Below are positions 26,661-32,957 of a DNA stretch of 32,957 nucleotides, one piece after another. The notes under the pieces were generated by a model. That model saw nothing but the letters and a program-made list of their open reading frames with translations, did not search any database and was not told the DNA's origin. Source of the DNA: Pseudomonadota bacterium (GTDB lineage Bacteria; Pseudomonadota; Gammaproteobacteria; Steroidobacterales; Woeseiaceae); NCBI GenBank assembly GCA_022563195.1, contig JADFNV010000030.1, positions 1-32,957 of the forward strand, given 5' to 3'. The position numbers and the translations under genes are program-made. Each line of letters starts with the position of its first letter. Position 1 is the first letter of the stretch.

Positions 26661-26775
26661 AACTAGCAGACCCTCATTATCAGCACATCATAGCAGTCGA
26701 ATGGCTGGAATGAGGCCCAGCCCCGGTTTGGTGGACACCTTTCAGCCAGACAAAATGGCAATAGGAGAGGTGGAT

Positions 26776-27004
26776 ATGAGCAGCAAACGATATACAGAAG
26801 AGTTCAAGATCGAATCGGTTGGGCATGACAACGCACAGTCTTTATGCCTGGAGGATGAAGTACGGTCCCGATTCTGTGGAACACCAAGAGAAAACTGCGG
26901 CGGAGATCGAGAACAAGCGCCTGAAAAAGGAGTTGAAGCGTGTCACGGAGGAGCGTGACCTGCTAAAAAAAGCGGCGGTGTACTTCGCCAACCAGTCCGA
27001 GTGA
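26776..27004 (+). pseudogene. IS3-family orfA with internal deletion and frameshift
   Basis: The reading begins with MSSKRYTEEFKIESV, a typical orfA N-terminus, then an internal deletion of about 50 bases removes the middle of the helix-turn-helix and shifts the frame. The second part, from about 26825, reads MTTHSLYAWRMKYGPDS and then the leucine-zipper-like ENKRLKKELKRVTEERDLLKKAAVYFA. The product cannot be made as one protein without a frameshift, so it is inactive. It ends in overlap with the orfB start (GTGA). Confidence 0.85.
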
Positions 27005-27171
27005 GGTACACCTTTATTCGCACGCACAGCAAAAGCTGGCCGGTGCGTCGACTATGCTGGTTGTTCGATGTGCATCCGAGCGGTTACTACGCGTGGTGCA
27101 AACAGCCGCGCTCGGCTAGGGCGAAAGTCAGCCGGAACTGCTGTGAAGATTCACGAGACATGCTTACCTAA
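27001..27171 (+). pseudogene. IS3-family orfB fragment
   Basis: About 45 codons of the start of the IS3 orfB integrase: VRYTFIRTHSKSWPVRRLCWLFDVHPSGYYAWCKQ matches the N-terminal (HTH_21-type) part. Similarity fades after about residue 45 and a stop follows at 27169-27171. The catalytic DDE domain is absent. Its end overlaps the stop region of the convergent outer-membrane protein gene. Confidence 0.8.
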
Positions 27172-27728
27172 AAAAACCAACGTGCTCCAATTGTGAAGGC
27201 GTCCGCATCACCTGCAAACTCCAAGCTCACGCCTGCAGAGAATTGCTCAGTGAAATAATAGTCACCTGCCAGCTCGAGGTAGGTATCGCTATCATCAAGG
27301 TTAACGTGGTTAACAGATCCACGTATCTCGAAATGAGGTGCTAGTAGACCGCGAGCGCCCGCCGAGAACGCAAATCCATTGTCGTCTGAGCCACCGCCCG
27401 GGGTATCAATGTCGACCCGAACGAAACGGAGCGTACTCACTAGATCGAAGTCATTTGAGTAGTGCCAGACGTAACCGCCGCCGACTTCCACAACGGTTGA
27501 ATCAACGTTGTTGTTGAAGTCTAACGCCGTCAAACCGCCAACAATCATCCAGTTGCTCTCTAGCTCATACGAGAGATTAAACCGGATTCCATCGCCACCA
27601 CGATGATCAACATCGACGAAACGCAGCTCTGCGTAGGTATAGCTAAGATCAACTTCCTGTTCCTCGGCTGTTTGCGCAATGGCAATACCGTGCGCAAGCA
27701 GGCTAGCCAAAACAAATAACATCTTCAT
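27168..27728 (-). CDS. Small outer-membrane beta-barrel protein
   Basis: A 186-residue protein with a signal peptide (MKMLFVLASLLAHGIAIAQ) and alternating-hydrophobic beta-strands typical of an 8-stranded outer-membrane barrel (for example LSYTYAELRFVDVDHRG, VEVGGGYVWHYSN, AGDYYFTEQFSAGVSLEF), ending in the C-terminal aromatic signature GARWFF used for Bam recognition. Conserved glycine and aspartate loops resemble the OmpW/OmpA-barrel-like class. It may be a porin or adhesion barrel; substrate unknown. Its 3' end abuts the IS3 remnant, so the gene may have lost its downstream neighbours, but the coding region is intact. Confidence 0.8.
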   Translation of the reverse strand: MKMLFVLASLLAHGIAIAQTAEEQEVDLSYTYAELRFVDVDHRGGDGIRFNLSYELESNWMIVGGLTALDFNNNVDSTVVEVGGGYVWHYSNDFDLVSTLRFVRVDIDTPGGGSDDNGFAFSAGARGLLAPHFEIRGSVNHVNLDDSDTYLELAGDYYFTEQFSAGVSLEFAGDADAFTIGARWFF

Positions 27729-28076
27729 CGAAGTCTCCTGGATGTTGCTTGCATAATAGTGGGCGAAGTGGGCTTCGCCAAAAACGGCGCGAATGTTAAC
27801 CGCCGCATTGCCCCGTGTCTAGTCACATTTGTCGATACAGTGAGGGTTTCACAACCGGTGGCCCAGGTCGTTGTTTTGTTGTCAGTTTTTTACAGTAACT
27901 GAAGTGTCTCTGTTTGGCGTCAGTCGCTGAAATTGAGCTATCGATTGCGCAAAATTCATATACACATCCAAACCGATAATTGTGCCTTGCAGCCAACGTA
28001 TGCGAACCAAGCGAAAATGAATTGCGGAAGAAAACGGCCACTCAAAGACTTAAGCAATCGGTGATGTCCGCTCCTT
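27729..28076. other. Intergenic leader of the outer-membrane protein gene
   Basis: No gene seen in these 348 bases. A perfect 7-bp hairpin, GGCGAAG-TGGG-CTTCGCC (27762-27779), lies in the 5' leader of the outer-membrane protein gene and could be a regulatory RNA hairpin. A T-rich tract lies near 27875-27890. Confidence 0.4.
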
Positions 28077-28150
28077 TGTCTTGCCCCAGTTTGGTGGACA
28101 CCTTTAAATGTGCGCGATCATGCGCAAGGAGGTGTCTCATGACAAAGAAG
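28077..28150 (+). mobile_element. Orphan left end of an insertion sequence (direct copy)
   Basis: TGTCTTGCCCCAG leads into TTTGGTGGACACCTTTAA, a leader with AAGGAGGTGTCTC and ATGACAAAGAAG. It matches the inverted copy at 26588-26660 nearly base for base, then diverges, so it is the 5' end of the same element with nothing else left. The two copies face away from each other around a 1.4-kb segment that holds the IS3 remnant and the barrel gene. Confidence 0.7.
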
Positions 28151-28162
28151 GCTCTTGTTGTT

Positions 28163-28176
28163 TGGTGGTGATGGGT
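28163..28176. repeat. 14-bp direct repeat, copy 1
   Basis: TGGTGGTGATGGGT. On the minus strand it reads ACCCATCACCACCA, like a tRNA 3' acceptor arm with CCA. It directly follows the orphan IS end. Confidence 0.55.
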
Positions 28177-28299
28177 GGAATTAATGACGGCCATCCATGG
28201 CCGCCACCCTCGCAAAACGAGGGCGCCTGCGGCGTCCAAAATCGCTCCCAGCGATTATGTGAACCACCTGCGGTGCTTGACCCCACCTCATTACCAAAT

Positions 28300-28330
28300 A
28301 AAAAGAGGGCCCCGATGGGACCCTCTTTTT
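28300..28330. terminator. Strong rho-independent terminator
   Basis: A 14-bp stem, AAAAAGAGGGCCCC / GGGACCCTCTTTTT with one mismatch around a GAT loop, ending in a run of T on either strand. It lies between the two 14-bp repeats and, on the minus strand, 20 bases after the stop of a possible 45-codon frame. Confidence 0.85.
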
Positions 28331-28335
28331 GTTTG

Positions 28336-28349
28336 TGGTGGTGATGGGT
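28336..28349. repeat. 14-bp direct repeat, copy 2
   Basis: Second exact copy of TGGTGGTGATGGGT, 173 bases from the first. The adjoining minus-strand sequence (GATTCGATAGTACCC) resembles a tRNA T-arm but does not fold into one. It could be a leftover attachment-site core. Confidence 0.5.
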
Positions 28350-28350
28350 A

Positions 28351-28488
28351 CTATCGAATCACACAACTAACCGTTTGATCTTTAGTTATTTTTTCTTTAG
28401 CACGAGTTTCAGTGGCCCCAACTGTGGCCCCCGCATTTTTGTGGCCCAAAAATCTACTGGGTTCAATTCTAAAACGCTGTATCGACAT
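28351..28488 (-). CDS. Possible 45-residue small protein
   Basis: On the minus strand an ATG at 28488 opens a 45-codon frame with AGAGG 2 bases upstream. It is basic (MSIQRFRIEPSRFLGHKN, then a TRAKEKITK stretch) and its stop is followed after 20 bases by the terminator at 28300-28330. It is divergent from the AlpA-type gene with 108 bases between. The placement before a strong terminator supports it, but there is no recognised family and the spacing of the ribosome site is short, so the call is tentative. Confidence 0.3.
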   Translation of the reverse strand: MSIQRFRIEPSRFLGHKNAGATVGATETRAKEKITKDQTVSCVIR

Positions 28489-28596
28489 TACCTCTGTTGC
28501 AAGTAATCCGCTCAGCAAATGGTCGCCTTATTCGACATCCTTCGACGATTTTGCGCATATTCTAGCGAATCTATTTGGTTGTTACCGGACAGGATA

Positions 28597-28794
28597 ATGT
28601 CGACAAAAAGAGTATGGCGATTACCCGAAGTTATTATACAAACTGGACTGTCACGCTCGACTATTTACGAGATGATCAAGCGGGGCGAGTTTCCCCGACA
28701 GTTTAATTTAGGCGCGCGTGCAGTGGGATGGGTGGCAGACGATGTTTTGGCATGGCTAGATGCGAAAATTCTGGTTGCCAAACGTTCGGAATAA
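28597..28794 (+). CDS. AlpA-family DNA-binding regulator
   Basis: A 65-residue AlpA/excisionase-type winged HTH protein: VWRLPEVIIQTGLSRSTIYEMIKRGEFPRQFNLGAR (residues 6-41) followed by GWVADDVLAWLDAK matches the family well. AlpA proteins regulate integrase or excision genes in prophages and integrative islands. No integrase, primase or replication gene is nearby, so this is probably a relic of a mobile element. The ATG start with AGGA upstream fits family length. The frame is intact. Confidence 0.85.
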   Translation: MSTKRVWRLPEVIIQTGLSRSTIYEMIKRGEFPRQFNLGARAVGWVADDVLAWLDAKILVAKRSE

Positions 28795-28959
28795 TGTCGG
28801 GAGTGGGCACGCGCTTGTACCAAGACTCAACCGCCCCGACGACAGCTTTTGTCAGAAGCAGTCGTTCAACTGACCACAAGAACGCCGCTACGAAGGGCTC
28901 AAATCGGCCAAATATAGCGGACGTTCAGCCATCCGAGAATCTACATGCTCACTGTCTGG

Positions 28960-29415
28960 TTAGCGCTCCACGGCACACAGCACGTTCGGGGTTGGCTCGT
29001 CGCTCGCTGTGACCTGCTCCAGATAGCAGGCTAGATCCAGGCGCGCGTCCGCATCCGGCAGGCCACGGAAGACCATCTTCGTTCCCCGCACCATCAAGGC
29101 CGGCGCATTCAGGAATGCTTGCAGCGTCGCTATGTCCCACGTCACTCCCGACGCCATCATTTCCTCCGTATAACCATGACCGTAGTCTTCGGTACCCGCC
29201 TTCCTGCCGACCACGCCGTTGAGGTTTGGGCCGGATTTGTCTCTAACGCTACCGATGACCGTGTGGCAGGCGGCGCAGTGCTCCTTGAAGAGCGCTTCGC
29301 CATGCTCGATGTCGGCCGCACGCCCCGTCACGAGGAAGAGACCGGCCGCGGTCGTCACCATGGCTCGTACCCAACGGCGAGCGCGCGCTCTCGCTGTATG
29401 CTTTCTGGCTTTCAT
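28960..29415 (-). CDS. Exported c-type cytochrome
   Basis: A 151-residue monohaem cytochrome c with a basic, Arg-rich signal peptide ending near GRAA (about residue 34), haem motif CAACH (47-51), and the axial Met in GTKMVF (Met114), the class I layout. The start chosen is the ATG one base after the oxidoreductase stop (TGAGATG); an upstream ATG overlaps that gene. A Cys near the C-terminus is extra. It is the likely electron acceptor of the FAD enzyme encoded just before it. Confidence 0.88.
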   Translation of the reverse strand: MKARKHTARARARRWVRAMVTTAAGLFLVTGRAADIEHGEALFKEHCAACHTVIGSVRDKSGPNLNGVVGRKAGTEDYGHGYTEEMMASGVTWDIATLQAFLNAPALMVRGTKMVFRGLPDADARLDLACYLEQVTASDEPTPNVLCAVER

Positions 29416-29416
29416 C

Positions 29417-31126
29417 TCAAGCGCTCGCAAGCCGCGTCAGGTAGCGATGAATGGATTTGCCTTCGTCATCCAGAATGACCCAGGCGGCGTTGCGTCCCGC
29501 CAATCCGTTAACCGATCCGCCCGGGTGAGACCCGGCGCCGGTCAGGTAGAGGCCTTTGATGGGCATCCGGTGACTGGCCCAGCCGAACACAGGACGCATC
29601 TCGCCGTATTGCGCCCAGTCGTTAGAGCCGCCGTGGCAGCTGCCGCCAACGTTGTTGATGTTGCGGCCTTCGATATCCAGTGGGCTCTGCACATACATCG
29701 CAGTAATGTTGTCGTCGTCCAGATTCTTGACGTACTGTCGCCACTCCTCTATGTGCTTTTTGGCGACGTCGTGCTTAATCTCGTCCCATTTGACGGCGCC
29801 ACCGTCGGCCAGCTCATAGGGATAGTGAGTGAGTATCCTGACCGCGTGGCCGCCGTCGGGACAACGCGTCGGGTCTTCCAGTGATTGGACGATGAGCTTG
29901 GACCCGACGCCCTCCGGCGTGACAACCCCGAGACGGCAATCTGCCAGCGTGCGAAGCTGGCTCTCGAAGGTGTTGATCGTATTGCCGCAGCCCGGCCTCC
30001 AGTCGCCATGCACATTGAAGAGCGGTGGCTCTTTCACGTCCAGCATGATGCTGTACATGGAGAGAATATCGGGCTTCCAGTATCTGAGATTATCCGTGAA
30101 GGTATCGGGCAGACTGCCTGCGGGGGCCATGGTCTCCAGCTGTTGCACATGAGCGCTCGACACGACACCTCTGCGCGCCCGGTAGACGTCGCCGTCCGCG
30201 GTGACGACGCCTGTTGTCCTGCCCCGCTCCACGAGCAGCTCGACCACATACTTTTTCGTCAGAACCGGGGCATCGTACGAGGCCAGCAGGCGGGTCAAAC
30301 CCTCCGGTATCGCCCCCGTGCCACCAATGATGGTGGTGTTGCCTCGTCTCTGGCGACCGTACATGCCACCGACGCCCATGCCGGTGCCGACGTCATCGAC
30401 GGGCTGACGTCCCTTCGCGTAGTCCAGCACCCAAGCCCGCACGTAGTCATTCTCGTAATAGTCCTTCACGCTATCGACGCAGCGTTGGCGCATGAGTCGC
30501 ATCCGTGTGGCGCCCTTCGGGTGCTCGGCACAGATTTCCGAGAGAGATGGCCCGTAGCCTATGGGCGTCTCTCGATATCGACCGGTATCCGGACCCGACT
30601 GCAGCTCGTCCATGAGTCTCAGATAGGTCTGAGCATCGCGGCGTGAGAATCGTGCAATTTCCTCAGCCGTCTGCTTCGGATCGACCCACATCGGCAGTAT
30701 TTCGCCGTCGAAGAACTGACTGAGACGCACCATCCCGTTCAGTGTGGATAGATCGGCAAAATTCACGCCCCATTCACTGAGCTCGAGCTCGTGATAGGCC
30801 GGGCTGTTATAAAGCCCGCCGGGCGTGTTGCAGCAGGGCTCGTGAAGCATGCTGGTGCCGGTCATATGCTCGCTGGTGGTGTTGCCGCCGGCTATGTCCT
30901 TGGCTTCCAACACCGCCACCTCGAACCCTGCCTTGGCCAGGTAAGCCGCACAGACGAGCCCGTTGTGACCGCCTCCGGCGATGATGTAATCGAAGGTCCC
31001 GCCCGTCGCCGCAGATGCCTGCGCGTATAAGGGTCTTGTTATCGCAGTAACGAGCGCTACGCTCCCGGCAACCGTGGCAAGCTTCAAGAAATCTCGTCTT
31101 GTCTTGGCGGACTTTTCGTCTGTCAT
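29417..31126 (-). CDS. Tat-exported FAD-dependent oxidoreductase (phytoene dehydrogenase-like fold)
   Basis: A 569-residue flavoprotein. The N-terminus carries a twin-arginine signal (KTRRDFLKLA, residues 8-17, then a hydrophobic stretch and cleavage near YAQA), so the folded enzyme is exported. FAD binding is shown by FDYIIAGGGHNGLVCAAYLA (45-64) with the acidic end of strand two in VLEAKD. The C-terminal NAD/FAD motif GLYLTGAGSHPGGSVNGLAG closes the Rossmann fold. It resembles the phytoene desaturase/PYROXD2 group; the substrate is unknown. It is followed by a cytochrome c gene, so it probably oxidises a substrate in the periplasm and passes electrons to the cytochrome. GGGGG lies 6 bases before the ATG. 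Confidence 0.86.
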   Translation of the reverse strand: MTDEKSAKTRRDFLKLATVAGSVALVTAITRPLYAQASAATGGTFDYIIAGGGHNGLVCAAYLAKAGFEVAVLEAKDIAGGNTTSEHMTGTSMLHEPCCNTPGGLYNSPAYHELELSEWGVNFADLSTLNGMVRLSQFFDGEILPMWVDPKQTAEEIARFSRRDAQTYLRLMDELQSGPDTGRYRETPIGYGPSLSEICAEHPKGATRMRLMRQRCVDSVKDYYENDYVRAWVLDYAKGRQPVDDVGTGMGVGGMYGRQRRGNTTIIGGTGAIPEGLTRLLASYDAPVLTKKYVVELLVERGRTTGVVTADGDVYRARRGVVSSAHVQQLETMAPAGSLPDTFTDNLRYWKPDILSMYSIMLDVKEPPLFNVHGDWRPGCGNTINTFESQLRTLADCRLGVVTPEGVGSKLIVQSLEDPTRCPDGGHAVRILTHYPYELADGGAVKWDEIKHDVAKKHIEEWRQYVKNLDDDNITAMYVQSPLDIEGRNINNVGGSCHGGSNDWAQYGEMRPVFGWASHRMPIKGLYLTGAGSHPGGSVNGLAGRNAAWVILDDEGKSIHRYLTRLASA

Positions 31127-31147
31127 GAATCCCCCTTACGAATCGCT

Positions 31148-31175
31148 CGGATAGCCTACCGGTAGGCAACTCCAA
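31148..31175 (-). promoter_or_regulatory. Promoter with embedded palindromic operator for the oxidoreductase-cytochrome operon
   Basis: On the minus strand TTGGAG and TATCCG, separated by 16 bases, form a plausible -35/-10 pair. The perfect 14-bp palindrome GCCTACCGGTAGGC (31154-31167) fills the spacer and lies 28 bases from the start codon. Its form resembles operators of TetR-type repressors, but no such gene is in the window, so the regulator is unknown. Confidence 0.6.
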
Positions 31176-31589
31176 GTCTAGCACCTGAATGGCTTACTCC
31201 AGAAAAGTCTGTCGATTCACCTGTCTTCTGCGAACGTCCGCTTTTTTCTTGCGGCATCTCGCCATCGCATCATTTGATGGGCGGCTCCTGCGGGCATACC
31301 GGATGCTCGGCAAGAAAATTTTGGGAACCAAAATCTGACCGGCAGCTATTGGGACGAGCGGCCACCCAGGATCCACATTCATCGTGTTTCCATAGGAACG
31401 ACTTGGCTCGTCACCGAGTGGTTTTATAAGCAATCAAAGGCAACGCACACTGTGCTGCGGGAGTTTTGCGGGATAGAGTTTTTCCGACGATCGGGTTACT
31501 AACCATGTGGTCTCTCAGAGCAGTACCACGTGGGTTCTACATCTGAAACGGCTTACTTGATGCTTATCGCATCAATACGTGAGTCCATG
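31176..31589. other. Non-coding gap between the oxidoreductase operon and the Ntn-like gene
   Basis: No gene is supported. A 79-codon minus-strand frame (31194-31433) has no recognisable content. Small hairpins are visible at 31318-31334 (ATTTTGG-GAA-CCAAAAT) and 31558-31574 (TGATGC-TTATC-GCATCA); the second is just past the end of the Ntn-like gene but lacks a T-run. A CCACGTGG palindrome lies at 31526-31533. Confidence 0.45.
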
Positions 31590-32645
31590 TCAGGCAGGTA
31601 AACGCCCCTCACACAGAGCTCTTGCTTCGTTCTGAAATCGCTCTGACACGTGCATCTTTAGTTTGTTAGTTGATTCTGAGAATTCTATGGAAAAGCCCTT
31701 CTCATCTCCCTTTTTAATCATCAGATAGAAATTGGCACTAGAGGTCCTCGGAATAAAATAGTGCACACAAAACGGCGTATCGAAATTACGTGATCTAGCC
31801 GGTACACGATCATCCGTGTGCGCGTGGAGTAAATTTCGAATGAGAAATGACCGAGCTTGCCATGCTCCTGCCTCATCTTTTGCGAGGCGAGTAATAATCA
31901 AACGAACATCATCCGTGTAGTTCTGGGCGAATATTGGTCCGCAAAGGTTCAACGATTCATCGTCAAACGTCCAGAACACGTATGAAAGAGGAATTTTTTC
32001 GAAGCGCTTTGCAGGGCCATTGCAACCAATCATTTCAAACCCGCCTCCATAGTAGAAGTTATGAGTTATATCTGTTGTTATTTCCTCAAACAACACGATT
32101 GATATTCTAGACAAAAACACTGCAATAACCTTTTCGGTTTCGTTAAGTTGACCGTCAGTGCCTAAAATATCGAAGGCAATAGTATCGAAAAAATGAAATG
32201 CTCCAGATCCCGCATACTTAACTTTTTCACGGTGGCCCATTATGGTTTCACCAGTGCGGTAATCTTGAATTTCAACTTTTTCTTCGTCCGGTCGAAAGAG
32301 AAAGAATATAAAGCTAACTTTTTCTAGATCTGACGGTTTTAGTCCAGAGTCTTCGATCAAGCGCAAGATTTGATCTGCGGAGTATGGTGTTGCCAAATTC
32401 TTCCGCAGGAATTTTATGATGAAACGAGCAATTATGCGGCTACCTGACCATCCAACGGCGAAATGCGGATTTACTATAATTATCTTCTGTTGCAGACTGC
32501 AAAATTGTGAATTTGTCAGCGGCTGAAAACGGCTAAATCGTGTCGGGATATCGATTGGCACGTCTCGCAGCTTATCGTCAGACACAGCGAGATCACCAAT
32601 CATGAGAATGACATCATTTCTTTGATAGGAGGCGATTAGCGTCAT
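31590..32645 (-). CDS. Orphan proteasome-like Ntn-hydrolase protein
   Basis: A 351-residue protein in clearly AT-richer DNA. The N-terminus MTLIASYQRNDVILMIGD fits a proteasome beta-subunit: Thr2 would be exposed by loss of Met, Asp18 stands 16 residues later (Thr1-Asp17 spacing), Lys54 in KIIIVNPHFAVGWSG has Asn-Pro at +5/+6 and Gly68 at +14, the Lys33-Gly47 spacing of archaeal beta-subunits. A YAGSGAFHFFD segment (144-154) matches the GSG turn before the later active-site residues. About 20 extra residues sit between Asp18 and Lys54 and about 150 residues follow the likely core, so it is longer than any HslV or beta-subunit. No ATPase partner is nearby. It is called Ntn-like by sequence pattern only; activity is inferred. 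No strong ribosome site is seen. Confidence 0.65.
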   Translation of the reverse strand: MTLIASYQRNDVILMIGDLAVSDDKLRDVPIDIPTRFSRFQPLTNSQFCSLQQKIIIVNPHFAVGWSGSRIIARFIIKFLRKNLATPYSADQILRLIEDSGLKPSDLEKVSFIFFLFRPDEEKVEIQDYRTGETIMGHREKVKYAGSGAFHFFDTIAFDILGTDGQLNETEKVIAVFLSRISIVLFEEITTDITHNFYYGGGFEMIGCNGPAKRFEKIPLSYVFWTFDDESLNLCGPIFAQNYTDDVRLIITRLAKDEAGAWQARSFLIRNLLHAHTDDRVPARSRNFDTPFCVHYFIPRTSSANFYLMIKKGDEKGFSIEFSESTNKLKMHVSERFQNEARALCEGRLPA

Positions 32646-32779
32646 TCAGTAATTCTAGCCGATATTCTCGTGTCCGCTCCGGTCCGTGGCTCGTATCAAC
32701 GTCAGATAGGCGCACCGGAGCGACCGCTTTGCACCGGATAGCTGCCCCTGAGATGATAGGATGACGACAGGCGGCAAAT

Positions 32780-32957
32780 GGTAGAGTCGAGATGTGGCGC
32801 GGTGGCGTTAGGTCTGGTTTGTCTGTTGCCGCCCCTTTCGTCTGGCGGTGCCCAAGTAACCTGACCATAACTCCGTTTCCACACCCCGCTCATCGAACCG
32901 GACATGCAGATTTCCCGCATCCGGCTCTCGGACAAAACACATACCTTCGCACACGAA
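32780..32957 (-). mobile_element. Group II intron, 3' end (cut by the window edge)
   Basis: Reading on the minus strand from the right edge: a catalytic domain V hairpin, then a CGATGAGCGGGG stretch and a long GC-rich region including a CCGCC...GGCGG hairpin, ending at CTCGACTCTACC (minus strand, 32791-32780), a common 3' end of bacterial group II introns. The reverse transcriptase and the rest of the ribozyme would lie beyond base 32957. The 3' boundary is an estimate. The 135 bases from here to the Ntn-like gene start hold no clear gene. Confidence 0.7.
32895..32927 (-). ncRNA. Group II intron domain V
   Basis: A 33-nt hairpin starting GAGCCGGATGCGG and ending ATGTCCGGTTC: an 8-bp lower stem, a 2-nt bulge, an upper stem and a GAAA-type loop, with the catalytic AGC triad near the 5' end. 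Standard domain V is 34 nt; the upper stem here is one base short with a GAAAT loop. Confidence 0.75.

Larger units (their letters stand above)
26711..27171 (+). mobile_element. Decayed IS3-family insertion sequence, left part
   Basis: A terminal inverted repeat (TGAGGCCCAGCCCCGG then TTTGGTGGACACCTTT, 26711-26742) precedes the remains of orfA and the first part of orfB. The right half of the element, with the rest of the DDE integrase domain and the right inverted repeat, is missing; the sequence runs directly into the 3' end of the outer-membrane protein gene. This left end shares the GTTTGGTGGACACCTTT core with the two orphan ends but differs in its outer 16 bases, so at least two related elements have visited the locus. 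Confidence 0.8.

Noticed and set aside
28163..28349. tRNA genes suggested by CATCACCACCA-like ends
   Set aside because: Neither copy has a T-stem, anticodon arm or acceptor partner; no cloverleaf can be drawn.
28794..29012. 72-codon plus-strand frame coupled to the AlpA stop (TAATG)
   Set aside because: It overlaps the cytochrome c gene on the other strand, and its content shows no family; the coupling may be chance.
31194..31433. 79-codon minus-strand frame between the oxidoreductase and Ntn-like genes
   Set aside because: No ribosome site, signal peptide or motif, and composition like non-coding DNA.
32614..32935. Minus-strand frames of 77-84 codons at the right end
   Set aside because: They lie within and beyond the group II intron 3' region and read as intron RNA sequence, not protein.

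Overview
The window looks like a chromosomal segment from a free-living gammaproteobacterium of moderate to high GC. The Tad operon, the membrane TolB-like/TPR protein, the Lrp-controlled tyrosine catabolism cluster and the DcuC-type carrier are all compatible with marine or sediment lineages such as Woeseiales or Steroidobacterales. That placement is inference from gene types only; there is no rRNA or tRNA in the window to confirm it.

Bases 1-9622 (+) carry the distal part of a tight, pilus (Flp) biogenesis operon: the 3' end of the secretin gene, a small lipoprotein, TadG-, TadE- and TadF-like (pseudo)pilins, the TadZ/CpaE localisation ATPase, the TadA/CpaF motor ATPase, the TadB and TadC platform proteins, a TadD-like TPR lipoprotein and an exported protein of unknown function. 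Most junctions overlap or are only a few bases long. The flp pilin, prepilin peptidase and CpaB homologues would lie off the left edge.

Bases 9641-17886 (-) hold a TolB-like/TPR membrane protein, a DcuC-type carrier, a small exported protein made of 11-residue charged repeats, and a three-gene signalling operon: a CHASE4 histidine kinase, a stand-alone receiver and a receiver-GGDEF-EAL protein. The kinase probably feeds phosphate to the two receivers to set c-di-GMP turnover.

Bases 18008-24462 are metabolic: glucokinase and a small lipoprotein (-), an Lrp/AsnC regulator (-) divergent from a tyrosine catabolism operon (+; HPPD, a VOC protein, fumarylacetoacetase-type hydrolase and maleylacetoacetate isomerase), then a D-glycerate 3-kinase-type kinase (-). 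The homogentisate dioxygenase expected between HPPD and MaiA is not present here.

Bases 24463-28794 are accessory DNA: a secreted DUF2341/LamG protein, an outer-membrane barrel protein, a decayed IS3-family element, two orphan copies of the left end of a related insertion sequence in inverted orientation, a strong terminator, short tRNA-end-like direct repeats and an AlpA-type regulator. This looks like the scar of one or more mobile elements.

Bases 28960-31126 (-) encode a Tat-exported FAD oxidoreductase and a c-type cytochrome, probably a periplasmic dehydrogenase with its electron acceptor; a perfect palindrome lies between the putative -35 and -10 boxes.

The right end holds the most unusual gene: an AT-rich orphan (31590-32645, -) whose N-terminus carries the proteasome beta-subunit residue pattern (Thr directly after Met, Asp 16 residues on, a Lys and a Gly 14 residues later). 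It lies just downstream of the 3' end of a group II intron (domain V at 32895-32927) that runs off the right edge.
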